64,000 bases of DNA from RGIG5612 sp963599255 (GTDB taxonomy: Bacteria; Bacillota; Clostridia; Lachnospirales; Lachnospiraceae): contig CAVBWS010000004.1 in the NCBI GenBank assembly GCA_963599255.1, positions 1 to 64,000 of the forward strand, read 5' to 3'. Each line of letters opens with the position of its first letter. The first letter of the stretch is position 1. A program made the translations under genes and the position numbers. This document shows positions 62,061-64,000 of the stretch, in pieces. The notes beneath the pieces were generated by a model. That model had not been told where the DNA came from, ran no database searches, and worked only from the letters and a program-made list of their open reading frames with translations.

Positions 62061-63395
62061 TTATTCTGCCTTAGGCTCTTCCTCTGCCTTTGGTTCTTCA
62101 GCCGGCTTGTCTACTGCCTTTCCGCAGTCATATAAAAAGTCTGCTGCCTTGGTCATAAGAACATCCTTCTTCATGTTGACACGTTCTTCATCCGTGATCA
62201 TCTTGTTGAGTGATTCATATTCCATCTGATACATTTCAGCCATCTTATGAATCTCTGCATCCAGTTCTTCGTCAGAAACCTCAAGGTTCTCTGCTGCAGC
62301 AATAGCCTCCAAAACAAGTCTTGACTTGATATTCTTCTCTGCTGTCGGTCTGGCTTCCTCAAGGAACTTCTCTGCTGTCTGGCCTGTGATCTGGAAATAC
62401 TGTTCCATACTGATGCCCTGTGACTGCATTCTGTTCTGGAAATTATATGCAATGTTCTGAACCTCAAGATCTGTCATCGGTCCCGGAATTACCATCTCTG
62501 CATTAGCGATAGCCTCGTCAACCAACTGATTCTCAGCTGTGCGCTTAGCTGCTTCTGCCTTCTCAGCTTCCATATTCTTGCGGATATCAGCCTTGTACTC
62601 ATCAAGTGTATCGAACTCTGATACCTCAGCTGCAAATTCGTCATCAAGTTCCGGCAGTTCCTTAACCTTGATGTCATTTAATTTACATTTAAATACTGCT
62701 GCCTTGCCTGCCAGATTCTCTGCCTGATATTTCTCCGGGAATGTTACATTAACATCGAATTCCTCACCAATATTTTTGCCCACGATCTGCTCCTCAAATC
62801 CCGGGATAAATGTACCTGATCCAAGAGTAAGTGAATGTCCTTCTGCCTTGCCTCCGTCAAATGCCTTGCCGTCGCAGAAGCCTTCAAAATCGATATTAAC
62901 GATGTCGCCTTCCTTAGCTGCTCTGTCTTCTACAGGAACACGGCGGCTGTTCATCTCTCTTGTACGTTCCAGTTCCTTATCGATGTCTTCTTCTGATACT
63001 GAAACATCTGACTTGTAATATTCAAGGCCCTTGTACTGTCCTAATGTTACTTCAGGCTTAATAGCTACATATGCCTCGTAAATAAATGGCTTGCCTTTTT
63101 CAATCTGAGTTACGTTGATATCCGGCTGAGATACGATTTCTAATTCACATCCGTCAATTTCTTCTTTGTAAGAATCATTGATCAGGAAATTAGCTGCATC
63201 TTCGAAGAATACTTCTACGCCGTATGTCTTTTCAACCATCTTCTGAGGAACTTTGCCTTTTCTGAAACCAGGAATTGAGATCTGGTTTTTGATTTTGTGA
63301 TATGCCTTTTCAATAGCCTTATCAAGTTCTTCGGCTGATCTTTCGATTGTCAGCATAGCCATATTTCCGTCTTGTTTTTCAAACTGTAAGCTCAT
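62061..63395 (-). CDS. tig: Trigger factor
   Basis: A 444-residue ribosome-bound chaperone. Ribosome-binding loop GFRKGKVPQ in the N-domain, FKBP-type prolyl isomerase domain (GDIVNIDFEGFCDGKAFDGG), then the helical C-domain. The end is an acidic tail PAEEPKAEEEPKAE. AAGGAG precedes the ATG. It leads the tig-clpP-clpX group. Confidence 0.97.
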   Translation of the reverse strand: MSLQFEKQDGNMAMLTIERSAEELDKAIEKAYHKIKNQISIPGFRKGKVPQKMVEKTYGVEVFFEDAANFLINDSYKEEIDGCELEIVSQPDINVTQIEKGKPFIYEAYVAIKPEVTLGQYKGLEYYKSDVSVSEEDIDKELERTREMNSRRVPVEDRAAKEGDIVNIDFEGFCDGKAFDGGKAEGHSLTLGSGTFIPGFEEQIVGKNIGEEFDVNVTFPEKYQAENLAGKAAVFKCKLNDIKVKELPELDDEFAAEVSEFDTLDEYKADIRKNMEAEKAEAAKRTAENQLVDEAIANAEMVIPGPMTDLEVQNIAYNFQNRMQSQGISMEQYFQITGQTAEKFLEEARPTAEKNIKSRLVLEAIAAAENLEVSDEELDAEIHKMAEMYQMEYESLNKMITDEERVNMKKDVLMTKAADFLYDCGKAVDKPAEEPKAEEEPKAE

Positions 63396-63624
63396 ATTAG
63401 TTGCTCCTTCTTGGATTTTGTGTACTTATTTATTTAAAATTATATTTGTGAACTATAAAACGCGTGCCGCGAGTTATCTTCATCTTCTCCATGTGCGTCA
63501 AATACCTGCATGCGGCATAAGATTCAGTCTTAAGCCATCCCATAAACGCACTGACCAGCGCCCTGATGCAGGCATAACCTTGCATAAAAATTATGGTTCC
63601 GCAATGGTAGATTTTAACACATCA

Positions 63625-64000
63625 TTAGTGTCCTTGCAAGTCGAGATAATCAATTCTCATCAGCGTAAGCCCTCTTGCCGGGGCTTTGGGGGCGGATAAC
63701 CTTCTGTCACGGCTGTCGAGGATCTCCTTAACATATTCCGGCGGATATATTCCCATTCCCACCTTCTCCAAAGTGCCTGCAATTATCCTCACCATATTAT
63801 ACAAAAAGCCATTGCCGGAGACTTCTATATGAACCAGTTTCGGGCAATAGTTTCTGTTATTCCACCCGCTGCTGTCCGCTGTCACTGCCATGTATGGCTG
63901 CCCTTCGGCACCGGCATTTTCTCCCGGCATTTGCAGGCTATCTGTTACGGCAGTCTGCATCAGCCTGTCAAGGGGCTCTGTCGTAATGGTGATATCGTGA
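63625..64000 (-). CDS. truA: tRNA pseudouridine synthase A, C-terminal part (cut by window edge)
   Basis: The C-terminal 124 codons of a TruA-like enzyme that makes pseudouridine at positions 38-40 of tRNA. VSGNGFLYNMVRIIAGTLEKVG is the family-specific motif near the C-terminus. The frame stays open to the end of the window, so the start lies beyond it. It precedes tig by 229 bases; that gap holds an AGAAGGAG site for tig and a TATAAT (63444-63439) with no good -35. Confidence 0.9.
   Translation of the reverse strand, partial: HDITITTEPLDRLMQTAVTDSLQMPGENAGAEGQPYMAVTADSSGWNNRNYCPKLVHIEVSGNGFLYNMVRIIAGTLEKVGMGIYPPEYVKEILDSRDRRLSAPKAPARGLTLMRIDYLDLQGH

Overview
The window reads as a chromosomal segment of a low-to-moderate GC anaerobic member of the Clostridia, most likely a Lachnospiraceae gut bacterium. 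This is inferred from gene content and order: rho-rpmE-DUF1385-prmC-prfA, folD with a cyclodeaminase-type cyclohydrolase, tig-clpP-clpX, UPF0210 plus ACT protein, ftsE-ftsX-ctp, oxygen-sensitive 2-hydroxyacyl-CoA dehydratase genes, and strong AGGAGG-type ribosome binding sites. No phage, integrase, intact insertion sequence, rRNA or CRISPR array was found. Most genes lie on the minus strand.

Region by region: 0.3-3.1 kb holds two tandem DUF4143 AAA ATPases. 3.2-4.9 kb holds birA and bioY (biotin). 5.3-13.2 kb is a seven-gene fermentation cluster in the order activator, dehydratase subunits, family III CoA-transferase, acyl-CoA dehydrogenase, EtfB, EtfA. It matches the logic of the isocaproate and aryl-propionate pathways that reduce (R)-2-hydroxyacyl-CoA. 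13.5-21.5 kb holds an SseB-like protein, a MATE pump, a VOC protein, an unusual ABC transporter, an Fe-S aldo-keto reductase and a PfkB kinase. 21.9-29.8 kb holds a flavodoxin-zinc ribbon protein, then a class III aminotransferase with a cytidylate-kinase-like protein, divergent from an RpiR regulator that is followed by an amino acid ABC importer and a nitrilase-family amidase. 30.0-34.2 kb holds ftsE-ftsX-ctp and a CdaR/PucR-type regulator. A tRNA-Gln(CUG) with a near-consensus promoter sits at 34.4 kb. 35-46.3 kb is a cell-surface region: small membrane proteins, secreted peptidoglycan-binding proteins, a sodium:solute symporter with a 41-residue partner, and a Dlt-like acylation set (adenylating enzyme, carrier protein, MBOAT, SGNH protein). 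46.5-64 kb is housekeeping: UPF0210/ACT/adenosylhomocysteinase, the translation-termination and rho block, one-carbon folate genes, engB, a His/Cys-rich protein with a G3E GTPase, clpX-clpP-tig, and a truA truncated by the window edge.

The most unexpected signal is not a gene. Two families of dispersed, strongly structured intergenic repeats occur. Type I (about 88 nt, five copies) and type II (about 145 nt, three consecutive hairpins, two near-complete copies plus fragments) both show paired compensatory changes in their stems. At 27.3 kb a type II element sits inside a type I element. A second point of interest is the Dlt-like locus: its MBOAT protein ends in FVYMQF, matching the FxYxxF tail known from DltX, which suggests the small DltX partner has been replaced by a tail on the acyltransferase itself.
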